Assembly (NCBI RefSeq): GCF_028372415.1
Contig: NC_092879.1
Span: 65,301,651 to 65,365,650, forward strand
DNA: 64,000 bases
Reading direction: 5' to 3'
From: Notamacropus eugenii
Lineage: Eukaryota > Chordata > Mammalia > Diprotodontia > Macropodidae
Position numbers and translations under genes: made by a program. Under the pieces are notes generated by a model, which saw nothing but the letters and a program-made list of their open reading frames with translations, was not told the origin of the DNA and did no database searches. Shown one piece after another: positions 21,453 to 32,679 of this stretch (its first letter is position 1; each line of letters starts with the position of its first letter).

Positions 21453-22735
21453 TATTCATACACTTACTGAACATTTGTGCCCCTCTGGTATACCATAGAG
21501 TATGCACATCTGAAGCTGTCCATTGCAAGAGAATCATCTAAGCGGGACCCTTGTAACAAAAAAGGACAGAGAACAATTAAATATGAAAGCAGATTCTTCT
21601 CTAGTTATGTAGAATCTTAAGGCAACTTGGATACACATCTCTCAGCAGAAGTGCTGTTTAGGGAACTTCATTTAAAGTATAGTAAAAATGCTGATCCTGA
21701 TTAGCCCTTAAGTGTACATTTCATTGTACAGAAAGCTACATTGTAACATTTTCTCAACATTCACAGAGCAGCTGTCAATTACCTTGTAGTCTTTGTGCAG
21801 ACTGAAGAAGTGGTGTATTATTTGCAGAAAGCGCTCTTGCCCAAGGCTTTTGAGCTTTACCATAGCGATTCTAACATGCCCAGTGATTGGTAATTAGAAA
21901 TGTTACTTTCACTGAAAGGGTCCTGAGATTTCAATTACTTTTAACCAACATGGGCACATTAAACTTTCTTTTGGGTTTATCAGCTGTTTCTCTTGTGCAC
22001 AGGTAATAAGTGAATTAAAAATGATTTCTGAGCCACTAGTTTCCAAAGAGTTTTGGTAGTCCTATAAGAATAGGTGAGCATTCCGCTTTTCAGAAGCTCA
22101 GAGAGGAGACATTTTGGAGGAAAACTGCCTCCAAATTGGACCAGGATTGTACCTGGTAACCAAACATCTGTATGAATTGAAATGGATATTGGGTAATGTA
22201 GAAATTTACAGAGAAAAGATAAAGAACTGTTCCAACTATGCAGTAAGCCCGTTGGGCTTCTCTTTCTACAGCCTTTCTTCTAGAGAAATCCTATGTGGCT
22301 AATTCTCAGACTGTTGGGTGGTACATTCCTCTAGGAGCAATTCAAAGATGACCTAGAACTTAGCCATGTATTTGATTGCCTGGTCCAGTATTCACTTAGG
22401 TCAGTTTGTTTCCCTTGTGTACAGTTTTAAAAAACTGAAAGGTGTTCAAGTAACATGAGCGCAGACCGATATTTCAAGGGAAATACTGAATTTCAGTTCT
22501 GTTACTTCTGTAACTGCGTGCCTCAGACATGGTTGTGGAGGCCATATTGCCCCCCTAATCTGTTCAGACACTGTTCCTTGGCAAGAATAATGTGCAGTAC
22601 ACAGGCACAAGGAGTGTAAGTTGAGTTCCCATGATATTCACGTCTGCTCTTTCTGCCTTGTTCCTCAATCTGGTTAAGTGCCAACTTCGGTACTAGTCAA
22701 TGGGAAAGGTGGTGTTCAGTTGTGGGAAAGCATCA
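21453..22735. other. AT-rich segment with no relative in the window
   Basis: About 1.3 kb of non-satellite DNA separates a truncated leader from another SINE plus intact leader. Only short frames exist (for example 62 codons at 22114-22302, +) and I recognise none. No minisatellite or satellite phrases occur in it. It could be an insertion or the edge of an older duplication. Confidence 0.4.
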
Positions 22736-22739
22736 TAGC

Positions 22740-23035
22740 CAATTGGATAATTTATTATCGAGAAAATTACAATAAATCTCTAGCTTTTATACTTAAAAAA
22801 ACAAATCATTCTATATCATGAGAGGGAGTATAGTGTAGTGTATAAAATTCTGGATTTGGGGAGTCAGGGGACCTGCGTTTGAATTGAGCCTCCCTTGGTA
22901 GCTGTGTCACCCTGGGCAAGTCACCTCTCTAAACTCTGTGCTGCAGTTTCCTCCTCTGTTGAGTTTAAGGGCCTGTGATGTCCCTTCCCAGCTCCACATT
23001 TGTGGTCCTGTGGAAACAACATCACGGTCATAGGA
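22740..23035 (+). mobile_element. MIR/marsupial-type SINE upstream of gene
   Basis: Landmarks: TATAGTGTAGTGTATAAAAT, GGGGAGTCAGGGGACCTGC, TAGCTGTGTCACCCTGGGCA, then the GTGATGTCCCTTCCCAGC tail. Confidence 0.7.
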
Positions 23036-23104
23036 TCAGACCCTTGAGTCATGACTTTCCCCCCCCTCTCTTTTCTTTCAGCGATTAGTATGAAAATAAA
23101 TTCT

Positions 23105-23654
23105 CCCAAAATTTAAAAGGCTTTTATAAACACTGACAGAGCTGAATCACTGGTGATAGAGGGTAAGCCCTGGCCAGGTGAACAGCTTGGCCAGCAGCAG
23201 CTGCTCTCCCGGTTACAAGGTCTGATCCCTGTGACTCCCCTGGGACAGACCCCCTTCCCCTCCCCCCACCCTGTGTTCCCCTCTACCTCTCCATTGGCCC
23301 TTTTCTGTCCTCCCCAGTCTGGCCCTGGTCTTTAGCTACCCACCTCTGAATGCTCTACGCACTCCCTCCTTGTTAGTTCCGCCACCTCCTTGCCCACATG
23401 GATCACTTGTGAGAGCTCCTTCTTCCTCTGCACAGGTCCAGGAGGCCCTCTGTCCCCGGGCCTAGCTTGCCCTGTGGCTCTGACTAGGGGGCCCTCTGTC
23501 AGAATTCTTCTGGAATCAATGGGATGTTCCATTGGCACCCCTCCCCCACAATGCTCCACTGCACACTCTGTTCGGTTCTGTGACTGGGGTGAGCTGTGGC
23601 TCTCCCTCTCTCTCTCTCCTCATCGTTCCCCTTTGCGCCTGCTCAGCCCCGGAC
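23105..23654 (+). promoter_or_regulatory. Conserved leader / putative 5' flank
   Basis: Homologous to the other leaders (GGTCTTTAGCTACCCACCTC, CTCCATTGGCCCTTTTCTG). The CT tract here lacks the immediate CCAG of the 15.6-kb copy. The nearest acceptor-like AG is CTGCTCAG ending at 23646. Confidence 0.4.
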
Positions 23655-24503
23655 ATGGCAGGACAACAAAGCAGGGAGGGCCTGCGGCATATGGCCAAGG
23701 CCATCCAACACACACACGTCGGGCTGTTGAGATGGAAGCCAGACTATGGCAAGGCTGCTAGCGAATATGCACAGGCTGCCTTAGCCTTCTGCAGAGCTAA
23801 GAGGGTGGAGAAGGCCACAGAAGCCTTCCTCAAGGAAGCCGAGTCCCACGAGAAAAACCAAGTGCCCCTCCGTGCCGCCATGGCCTACGAGCAAGCCGGC
23901 CTGTACCTGAGCACGTCCGACCACGTGGAGGATGCCGCTGAAGCCGTGAAGCAGGCTATCTCCTGGTACCTGGAGTGTGGAGAGGTAGACATCGCAGCCT
24001 GGACCTTAAGGCGCTTCAGCCACCTGCTGGAGAGCCACATCCCGCACCACGTGGTGTATCTCTACCAGCAGGCATCCCAGCTCCTTGAAGGGGATGACCG
24101 TTTCCTGCTGGCCCTGGACTTCACTGGCCGAGCCTCCAAGGTGCTGGTGAGGTACAAGAACTACAGGGACGCTGCGATGTCCCTAGGCCAGGAGAAACAC
24201 TTGTGTATGAAGGTAGCGCGCTTCTCTTTGGGCCGCCAGAGAGCCCTGTTGGAGTGTCTAGCCCATCTGTGTGACCTGGATTTCCCTGCAGCCTCCAAGT
24301 GCCTGAAGGAAACTTGTGTCTGTTTTCCAACTTTCCCATTCAGCGGCGAGTATGGTTTGTTGGTAACTTTGATGACTTGCTATCAAGACCGGGACCAAGA
24401 TGCAGTGGACCTGATCTGCGGCTGTCCTCTCTTCCGTCACCTCGACAACGAGTACAAGAAGATGATGAAAATGCTGAAGGTACCTGACGTCGAGGACTTG
24501 TGA
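23655..24503 (+). CDS. gamma-SNAP-like protein, 282-aa copy without acidic tail
   Basis: The start MAGQQSREGLRHMAK is the closest in the window to canonical gamma-SNAP (MAAQ...EGLEHLAK). All solenoid landmarks are present: RWKPDYGKAASEYAQAAL near residue 26, AMAYEQAGLYL near 75, SWYLECGEVDIAAW near 105, LYQQASQLLE near 140, ASKVLVRYKNYRDAA near 168, DQDAVDLIC near 250 and PLFRHLDNEYKKM near 262. The frame ends at KVPDVEDL-TGA, just where the other copies continue into the acidic tail, so the NSF-engaging C-terminus is absent. The end is a leucine at the last, not penultimate, position. No disruptive change lies within the 282 codons. It may be a tail-less variant protein or a recently truncated gene. 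Confidence 0.82.
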   Translation: MAGQQSREGLRHMAKAIQHTHVGLLRWKPDYGKAASEYAQAALAFCRAKRVEKATEAFLKEAESHEKNQVPLRAAMAYEQAGLYLSTSDHVEDAAEAVKQAISWYLECGEVDIAAWTLRRFSHLLESHIPHHVVYLYQQASQLLEGDDRFLLALDFTGRASKVLVRYKNYRDAAMSLGQEKHLCMKVARFSLGRQRALLECLAHLCDLDFPAASKCLKETCVCFPTFPFSGEYGLLVTLMTCYQDRDQDAVDLICGCPLFRHLDNEYKKMMKMLKVPDVEDL

Positions 24504-25470
24504 TTCCTTCAACAATGAACTGATTAAAGCTAGTTAGTTAAAAAAATAAAAGCTAGTTAGTTAAAAAAAATAAAAGTTCTACTATACCTGCCATGTGTGT
24601 TAGCGTGCTTTCTCCCATCATGCCTATTCTCAACCTCTTTCCTTGAAACGTGCATGGAAGCCTTTGGCTTCCTCTGCTTTCCCACTGTCCATCCTGTCCC
24701 GTCCTTCCAGAGTAGATGCGTTCCTTCCATGATTAAATATTTTCCCTTGACGGATTGGTAATTCCCTGCTCAAAGTGATGGGTTCCAGTGGAAAGCCATC
24801 AATTAGGTTACTCTCTGCTTTCCCACACCCATTCCCCTCTTTGTCCCCTTTCCCCATGATCCTCAGGACCTACTTCCTACATTCGTAGACATTTGGCTGC
24901 CCAGACCCCTCAGGATGAGATTTTAGAACACCGAAAACTGCTGAGACTTTCTTCCTGCCTCTCCCACGCTTACCCTTCTAAGACATTCTGCCAGAACTTG
25001 AAGTCTACACATGACTTAGCCTTTTCCCTGGAAAATGGAACTGGACTTCATTCAGTCAGCTTGCGCTTGAGGCTCAGGTGTGGGGTAAGGAACAGGATCA
25101 GTTGTCAATCTGTGTGGGACTTGAGCAGGTCCACCCAGTCTGCTCCCCCCATTTTACATAGGAGGTAGCCCTGGGGCCCAAGGAAGTTAGTTTGCTCAGG
25201 AACCCACTGGGGAAAGGCCACAGGGAACAGGGACAGGCAGGATGGGCCCTCTGGGTCTTCTGATTCCAAATACAATGAAGTGAAACCAAGGTGGTGAGGA
25301 AATGGGAGCAGACATGAGAGAAAGACATGAGACCAGGGAGGCATGGAACACCACTGACATGGTGATGTAAGCTTTGCCTAACCTCGCCCAGAGGGGACAG
25401 AAGTGCCTTGTGCAGGAAGAATCTAGCATCTTTCAGACCCAGCCCTGTCCTGCTCTTCTCTCTGTACACG
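24504..25470 (+). other. 3' flank with duplicated poly(A) signal and MIR-like fragment
   Basis: Two AATAAA hexamers, at 24545-24550 and 24569-24574, arise from a direct duplication of the short segment AAGCTAGTTAGTTAAAAAAA. A very short TG-rich stretch replaces the GT run. MIR-like antisense fragment near 25145-25215. Confidence 0.65.
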
Positions 25471-27765
25471 TGGACTTTCTTGTTGAGTGTTCTGACACTT
25501 CTTCTCACTGGGATTAAGGGGATTCTGGTTTGAGATGCTATTGTCAGTAAGAACTGGGGGAATATTAAAGGTCACCAGGACATCATTCCATAGATGTGAC
25601 AGGATATGTTCTGTGGTCCATGGCAGGGCCCCCTGCTGTGATGACTCGCTCTAAGTTGAGGGCTTTGTTTCATTTTCATAATCTGGCTCTCTATGGCGTG
25701 CCTAGCTGCGAATGGGCCCTTCCACCAATACTCCCTCTACCTCAAGAGATTATCCCAGTCACCACAATGTGCTTGGATCAATTTCCGTGGTGTTCCCTCC
25801 TAAGAGGCCCTTGGAGGGCCTCCTGCTGTGCCTCCTGCTGTGCCTGCTGGCACATTGGACAATTTACTGGACACTCAGGCCCAGTACTTATGTTCAGCTG
25901 AGCAGAACACTTCCTCTGCGTTCCGCCTATAGGCTGTGACATAACATCAGTGTTCCTCCAACGAAGGTCTGTCTGGGCTCACTTTTTAGACCAATTTGTT
26001 CCTGGATTGGATTTGTATTTTTTTACCATTCTTCTCTTTTTCCCTGGGAAGTTCATGTGGGAGATTTTGACCAAGTACTCGGGTCCTTCTTGTACGGTCT
26101 ACTCTCCAGTTATTGTTCACAGATCACTACAGTGGGGTGGTCCTGGAACCTAGGTTAGGAACCCCTGCTATGAATCCTTAATTTCTTCTGACCTTTTGTC
26201 CTGCAGATTCCTCTTCTGTTTCCTGGATCTGGATTTCAGGCCATTCTGGACCCTACACTCCTTGCAGTGTCTACACTGGAACTGTGCAGGGACAACAAGC
26301 AGTCTGAGGAAAGATTTCTGGGGTATCTCCTAGAGTTCACCCTTAGCCCCACTGTGAGAGATATCATTCTGTGTGGATTTGGACAACCTGTTCCCTTTTC
26401 TTGACCCTGGACATACTTCAGGGAAATTTTAGCCTACCTCCACCTATGGTTTTCATTATTGTGTTTTATGTGTTCTACAAATTCTTGGCAGGTGCAACTT
26501 TAGGATTCTGGCCCATATCACACCGTAGGCCCCCCTGAGGTGAAGGCCTGACCCAGGCATTGGACTTTCTATAAGATTATCTTCCTCTATACCAGGGTCT
26601 CCATTTCAGGAGCTATGAGGTGACTTGCTGCTTTTCCTCTAGACTGATGGATTGCCTTTGGACCATGTGTATTCATTTTAAATTCTTCTTGGTTCATTCT
26701 GCTGTCCAAGGAGCTGGTTCACTGAATGCTTCTGCTTGGGCTTTCCTGTTGCTCTCTTTGACTCATTTTCGCTAGGCAGCTGATTAATGGGATTCTGGTT
26801 GAGATCCTATTGTTTGTCAGGACTGAAGGAATATTGAAGGTCACAAGAACAACTTTTTGCAGATATGAGGGAATCTCTTCAGTACTCTGTGCTGTGATGC
26901 CATGGTGACAGCCAGATCGAAGTTGAGGGATTTTTTTCATATTCATTCTCTTTTGCTCTATCACAAAATTTGCTGGCTTTTGGCCCATCCACAGATGTTC
27001 CCTGCAGCCTAGAAGGTTTTCTCAGAAACCACCATGTGCCCAGATTACTTTCTGTGGGGTTCTCTCCACAAAGCCCTTTGGAGGGCCTCCTGCTGAGACA
27101 CCTGGTACCCTGCAAGGTTCCTGGGTCCCCCATAAGGGGCACTGAGGATCGTTGCTTCCATTCACTTGAGAAGAACACTTCCTCTGTATTCCACCTGTAG
27201 CCGAAGACATACCATCAGTGTCCCTCCGTCTATATCTCTGGGCTCCTTTTGTGTTAACCCATTTGTTCCTGGGTTGGGTTCCTTTTCGCTGAGGAGTTCA
27301 TTTGTTGAATTCTGGCCAAGTACTGGGGTCCCTCTTGAAGCAGGGGCTTTCTTATCTGCAGTCAGCGCTCCTGGATCACTACAGTGCTTTGCTAGTAGAA
27401 CTTGGGTTGAGAGCCCTTGCTGTGATGCTGAATTTCCTCTTAGCCTTTTGTGCTGCAAGTTCCTCTTCTCTTTTGCCTGAGTCTGGATTTCAGGCCATTC
27501 AGGCCCCTCTCCTGCTTTCCATGTCTACAGTGGAACTGTCCAGACCCTCCAGAAAAAGGAGCAGGGCAGGCTGCAGGTGAGTCTGGAACCCACCAAGGCC
27601 AATGGTGACTTGTCCATCTCCATCCTGCCTAGCAGTAGTGTCCCCAGGACACAGAACTTCCTGGAGATGGCTGTAGCTATCCACCCTGGGCAGAGACTCC
27701 CCCAGTATCAGAATCCAGGCCATGCTCCTGAGCTTCACTGAGTAGACCAGTGTCATTCACCCCTA
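25471..27765 (+). repeat. Satellite-like higher-order repeat, block 4
   Basis: At least one and a half 1.5-kb units, with CTGGATTTCAGGCCATTC at about 26230 and 27487 and CCCCTGCTGTGATGACTC near 25631. CCTCCTGCTGTGCCTCCTGC near 25818 is a small local duplication. No gene is seen apart from the uncertain antisense frame listed separately. Confidence 0.7.
27499..27756 (-). other. Recurring 85-codon antisense ORF (uncertain coding)
   Basis: ATG-initiated frame MTLVYSVKLRSMAWILILGE... with VDSYSHLQEVLCPGD, the same length as the 6028-6285 relative. Same reservations: no recognised family, and disrupted relatives elsewhere in the window. Confidence 0.25.
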
Positions 27766-28400
27766 GGGGATGTAAGAAAGCCTCTAAAGGCTGGGTTTGA
27801 AGGCAGCACGAGGAAGAAGAAAGCCAATCTGTCATGCTTATGCCAGCCCCAGCTCAGCAAATGAAGAAGAACCTGTTTTACCATCTTGATAGTCTTCTAC
27901 ATCTCTGGTACATCCCTCTATAGTCAGACCATGTTATAAAATTACATCACATGACATGGCCCCAAGATTTCACAGAGCTTGTTTGGGGGGAGAGAAAGAG
28001 AATAGTACTCAAGAGTTTTCCTTAGATTATTTGTTGTGAAATCCTTTTGAGTTGTTCTCTCTAGTCTGACCTCTTGAGAAATGTTTGCTAAGGAAATTCA
28101 GCACTCTCAGTACTACAGAAATGCTTAATTTTAATGATCAGTGTGACAAAGATCTCATCTCCTCAGCATGAGTAATTGTAGCTGCACTGGCTTGGGGATG
28201 GGTCTGACCTTGGCTGCCAAACTTTGCCCACTTTTTCATGGTGCATATGTGCCAGTATTCCCTGTGATACTCTCCATGTTCAGAAGTTGGAGTGTGCAAA
28301 TTAGCTTGGTAAATCCTAGGATGTTGTCTGGGACACAGAGAATCAGAGATGACCGAAATAGCATGGAGGCATCAGAGGTAGGATAGGAAGAACCCTTACC
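27766..28400 (+). repeat. 'M' module, copy 3
   Basis: GGCTGGGTTTGAAGGCAGCA, GGCTTGGGGATGGGTCTGAC, then AATCCTAGGATGTTGTCTGG. It continues directly into the module shared with 51.4-53.4 kb. Confidence 0.55.
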
Positions 28401-29910
28401 CTTGGCAAGGTAAGCTTTGTGCTGTAGGGACTCATTAAAACTCACAAATAGGGGATGGCATGTGCAGTTATGAAGGGAACTTCTGTGCTGGGAGCACAGT
28501 ATATCAACATTAGTATATCCCAGATTCTTCCATTATCATACCTGAGTTTTCTGAATTATGCACTTCTTCCAAGCCAGTCCTTTAATGAACCTACATTCCT
28601 TCCCTGCATCCAATACTGATTTGTGGTGGACAAACCAACTGGTGGCCAGCCTGCTGTCCTTAGTTTGGCTGGTCTGTAAGGAACAGGCACCTGACACATA
28701 CCTCCTGGCACCACGTGGACCTTCCACTACGTGCTGCCACACCCTCCAGCGCTTGAGTATCTTGTACAACAGGGCATTCTTTATTTCCTTGAAATTCTTT
28801 ATTTCTGTCAACTGATTTTTGCTGTGGAAAAAGTTGGGGGCATAATCCGTCATTCGTTGCCCTTGATCCACAAAGTAATGTGGCTTCTCATCAATATTTT
28901 TCCTAAAGTGTTGTGATTTCTGGTAAATCTTGACTGAGTTTTAAACCATCTTGTTGCTTAGAATGACATGTCTCTTATGCCTCCCTTTTGTGACATGAGG
29001 TCTGATTTTTATTAATTATCTTTGGGTATTGACAGTTACAAATAGACCATTTTCCCTGCAGAGATAATTTTGTCCCTTTGTCTACGTTATGCCTCGATTT
29101 CTAGTCCCAATGAAGTGAAGCCCAATGGGCATTATCAGTGTTTTATTCTGAATTTTACTGTGAATGAGTCTAGAGTTACTCTTATATACAATGCCAGTTA
29201 ATTCAGAGTTTTAGATAGTTCAGTTGCACCGACAAATGAAGATTATTAAAGACACGAGAAATCTCGAGTTGTTCGTAATCAATCACTTTATTTAGTGACC
29301 AACACAGAGGAAAGCCAGGAAAAGACAGAAGACTGAGTGCACGATGCAGAAGATGCAGAGCGCATCTAGGATGATCAGCGTCACGTCACAGAGGTGTCCT
29401 TAACTGGCTGGAAAGAGGCTGCAGGATGTTATTCCTCACTGGCGCCATGCTGTCTTGCATGCTGGAATCCAGAGCACACCTGCAGCCCCAGGACAGTGAC
29501 ATTGTCTGACAGGAACCTGACACTGAGGAAGATCTTGTCTTACAAGGATCTTGGTTAGATAGACTTGGTGGTGCTACTGCTGCTGCTGCTGTTGCTGCAA
29601 AATGAATAGATTAAAAAATACCTCCTGACCCCTGGAAATGTGAGGCTCTCCAAAGCTGGAGGTTACTATACGTTCCTCCATCAAAAACACCATGTTACAA
29701 GTTCAATTCATGAAGAGTAAGAAACTACATTAAGTTGGAACTTGCTTACTCCGTACGTGTCTAGTTTTATCGTCATTTTGAACGTGTAGGATACGTCCGC
29801 ATGACCTTAAGATCTTAACGTTTGGGGGTGAGGATCAATGAGCCAAGGGTGCTTACCTGACTGGAGAATGTCATGCTTCTAAGAGTCTGGAAGCCAAGTC
29901 TTGTTTTTGA
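28401..29910 (-). repeat. Duplicated module with exon-like - strand signals (copy A)
   Basis: Paired with 51480-53390. On the - strand it holds a donor-like CAG/GTAAGC at 29857/29856 and an acceptor-like TTCATTTTGCAG ending at 29595, about 262 bases apart. A CAG-repeat start of the presumed exon and an AATAAA (complement of 29287-29292) follow. Further along the - strand is an open frame (28536-28871) that I do not recognise; its relative in copy B is shorter. This may be a decayed or non-coding terminal exon. Transcription is not shown. Confidence 0.4.
29577..29597 (+). repeat. Short CTG repeat (7 triplets, one interrupted)
   Basis: Five CTG, one TTG, one CTG. The equivalent tract in the duplicate at 53058-53114 has 19 uninterrupted CTG triplets. 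Confidence 0.95.
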
Positions 29911-30137
29911 AAATCTTTGTAGAGGTGCCAAGATTTTCCCTCAGAATATCTGGAATGAGCAGTAAACAACCTTGAGTTCCAACTTGAAAACCTTTGTAGA
30001 GGGACTGAGATTTTTACTCAACAGTCTAGAAAGAGCAGTAAACTACCTTGAGTTCCAACGTGAAAATCTTTGTAGAGGGACTGAGATTTTATTTTAACTC
30101 AGAATATCTAGAATGACCAGTACAAAACCTTGAGCCT
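29911..30137 (+). repeat. Local tandem triplication, ~75-bp unit
   Basis: Three successive copies contain TTTGTAGAGG(G)ACTGAGATTTT, an ACTCAGAATATCTGGAATGA-like phrase and CCTTGAG(TTCCAAC). The unit is the end of the M module, expanded here only. Confidence 0.8.
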
Positions 30138-31010
30138 CTACTTTCAGTTAGGTCGGGACTCTTGGGTTATCACTCACTTTCCCAGGGGAGGGAAGTTGAT
30201 ACCCTCCCTCTTAGACTTGTTGGCCCAGATTTAGGCTTTCCACGGAGCTCTGGCCCTCTATTTATACCCACAGTAGGGGTGACACTCCCATTGACCCAAC
30301 AATGCTTGACATCTCAACAACTGCTCACAGTAGAGGCATTTTTACCAAATATGGTTGTACTGTCCTACTTGGCATAAAAAGGCTAAATTGCCTTTTTTAA
30401 CCAAAATTAGTCCTATGGGTTTTGAAACCCAACAGTGGTGACACTGACTTTTTTTCACCATAAATGGTAATACCAACTTTAAAATCTGACATGCCTTTAA
30501 CTTTCTTCATGCGTGACACTCTGCAATGGGGTATACTCTTGTCAGTCAATCAATCAAGCTGTACTTTTGATTGCTTAGTGTTTGGAAGTACATATTTGCA
30601 AGTGAGGGAGCTGTGCTGCCTCCAGCTTTTGCTCTGCTAGGATAAGGTAATAAGCTGATTTTCTATTGGGAAGGTGATGGCACAAACGCGACTTTTAGAA
30701 CTAGATGAATTTTAAGGTGCCTTCTCACTCCAAATCTATGAAAATTGTGCCGGTAGTCAGCACAGGTAAGTGGGAAAGTCACGTACACATTTGAAAGGAG
30801 AGCATGGAAGACGTGGACTGTGCTGTTCCTATGGAAATTACGAGCTCAGAAGAACAACAGCTGTGGCTTCCCCACCTTTGGAAGGTGAATGAAAATTGTA
30901 AAACCTGAAGGGACAGAAACCAAGGCATGATTATGTTACATTCAAATTTACCACTGCTGACAAAAGGATAGTAATAGTAAGGCAATTCAAAACAAGACTT
31001 AGACAGATCA
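30138..31010. other. Segment with no relative in the window
   Basis: About 0.9 kb of non-satellite sequence between the triplication and the satellite. Only short frames occur (71 codons + at 30162; 80 codons - at 30779) and none is recognised. Nothing else supported. Confidence 0.4.
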
Positions 31011-32345
31011 CCTTTGTTCATGGATGACTACAATGAGTTGCTGTTGGACCCTGGGCTTTGACTCCCTGCTGTGAATCATTACTTTCCTCTTACCTTTTGT
31101 GTTGCAGGTTCCTCTGCTGTTTGTCTGCTCTGGATTTCAGGTCATTCAGACCCCTCTGCTGCTTTCCATATCTGCACTGGAACTGTCCATGGCTAAAAGG
31201 CAGTCTGTGTATAGAGTTCTGGGGTGTCTCCTAGAGGCCATTCTCACCCACATTTCAGCTGTTAGTGATTGAGTTCTGGGCAAATTCTCCCTTTCCATTA
31301 CCTATTCTTGATCAGGGGCATACTTTGGGAAAATTCTGGCCTTCTTCTAACTGGGGTGTTCTCCCATTCTACTTTATCAAGTCTGGTCACTGTTGGTGGA
31401 TCCAAATGAAGGATTCTGACCCAGCATCCAACATTGCCCCCCCTGCTGTGAATGCCTGGCCCAAGGATGCAATTTTGTGTAAGATTCCCTTCGTCTATGC
31501 TGGGGTCTCCTTTTCAAGAGCTTCAGGTCCACCTCCTGCTTTCCCTCTAGACTGAAGGATTGCCTGAGACCATGTCTAATCAATGGAGATGTTTCTAGGG
31601 TTACTTCTAAAGTCCAAGGAACTGGTTCGATGAATGCTTGTGCATGGGTTTCCTTCTTACTCTCTTTGACTCATTTTCTCCAGGCAACTGATTAATAGGA
31701 TTCTGGTTGAGATCCTGTTGTCAGTCAAGACTGATGAAGTATGGATGGTCACAAGAACAAATATTTACAGATATGAGGGGAAAAGTGCAGGGCCAACAGA
31801 CAGGCTGTGGAAAGATTTCTGGGGTGCCTCCCTAGAGCCTGAAGGAGAGGATACAAATGCTTAACTTTGCAGTTGAAACCTCTGTAACTTGCCATTACAT
31901 TATCTTTCCAGCCTAAGCACCACTATTTTCCTTCAGGGCTTCTGCCTTACTGGGCAGTTCTTTGTAAGTCCTGTCACCCTTTGCCCACCCTTTAGGTTTG
32001 ACCAATATGGTCTGAAAGCTTCCTTCTTCCTTCAAGGCTTGCATTGACCCAGCCAAGCCTTTCTGACAGAGGTGATACAACTTGCATGATACCTTTCTGA
32101 TTTTTTCCCCAACTTTCAGTTCCTACGCAGAATTCTGACTCAGTTAGACTCTCTCCATCCAATAATCAGCTCCTCTTGCTCATGGTCTCTGAGTCCTTTG
32201 CCTGAAACTCAGCTTAGATCCCATCCAAAGAAACTCTGAAGATTCTGAACCATCTTTCTGGTTTTTCTCAGTGGGATCTGGTAGGCCTTAGGAAAAAAAA
32301 AAACTTTGAAAGTTTTTGGATAAACCTCCTACAGAAAAGTTTGTT
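31011..32345 (+). repeat. Satellite-like higher-order repeat, block 5, and pre-SINE module
   Basis: Phrases: CTCTGGATTTCAGGTCATTC near 31128, CCCCCTGCTGTGAATGCC near 31439, AGACTGAAGGATTGCCTGAG near 31548. At about 31790 it jumps to the later phrase CAGACAGGCTGTGGAAAGAT, consistent with an internal deletion. The pre-SINE module then runs to 32345. Confidence 0.65.
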
Positions 32346-32359
32346 TTCTTAAAATCATT

Positions 32360-32590
32360 ATATGTCATCTGAGGGAGCATAGTGTGGAGGACACAACTGT
32401 GGACTGGGGGAGTCAGGGGACCTTGGATTGAATTGAGCCTCCCCTAGTAGCTGTGTCACCCTGGGCAAGGCCTTTAACCTCTGTGTCTCCATTTCCTCCT
32501 CTGTTGAGTTTAATGGAGTGTGATGTCCCTTCCCAGCTCCAAACCTGTGATCCTGTGACTGGGATGCTCTTTCCATGGACATTGTGGGGT
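32360..32590 (+). mobile_element. MIR/marsupial-type SINE upstream of gene
   Basis: Landmarks: GGGGGAGTCAGGGGACCTTG, TAGCTGTGTCACCCTGGGCA, AACCTCTGTGTCTCCATTTC. Confidence 0.75.
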
Positions 32591-32679
32591 TTCCCTCCCT
32601 CGCAAAGCACACCCTTGAGTCATGTCTTTTTTTTTCTCTTTTCTTTCAGCAATTAGGATGAAAAACTTCCCCTGAAATT

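Noticed and set aside
28536-28871. 111-codon - strand frame as a protein-coding exon
   Set aside because: The paralogous frame at 51634-51852 is shorter and diverges at its ends. No family is recognised, and it lies beyond the - strand AATAAA of the presumed transcript.
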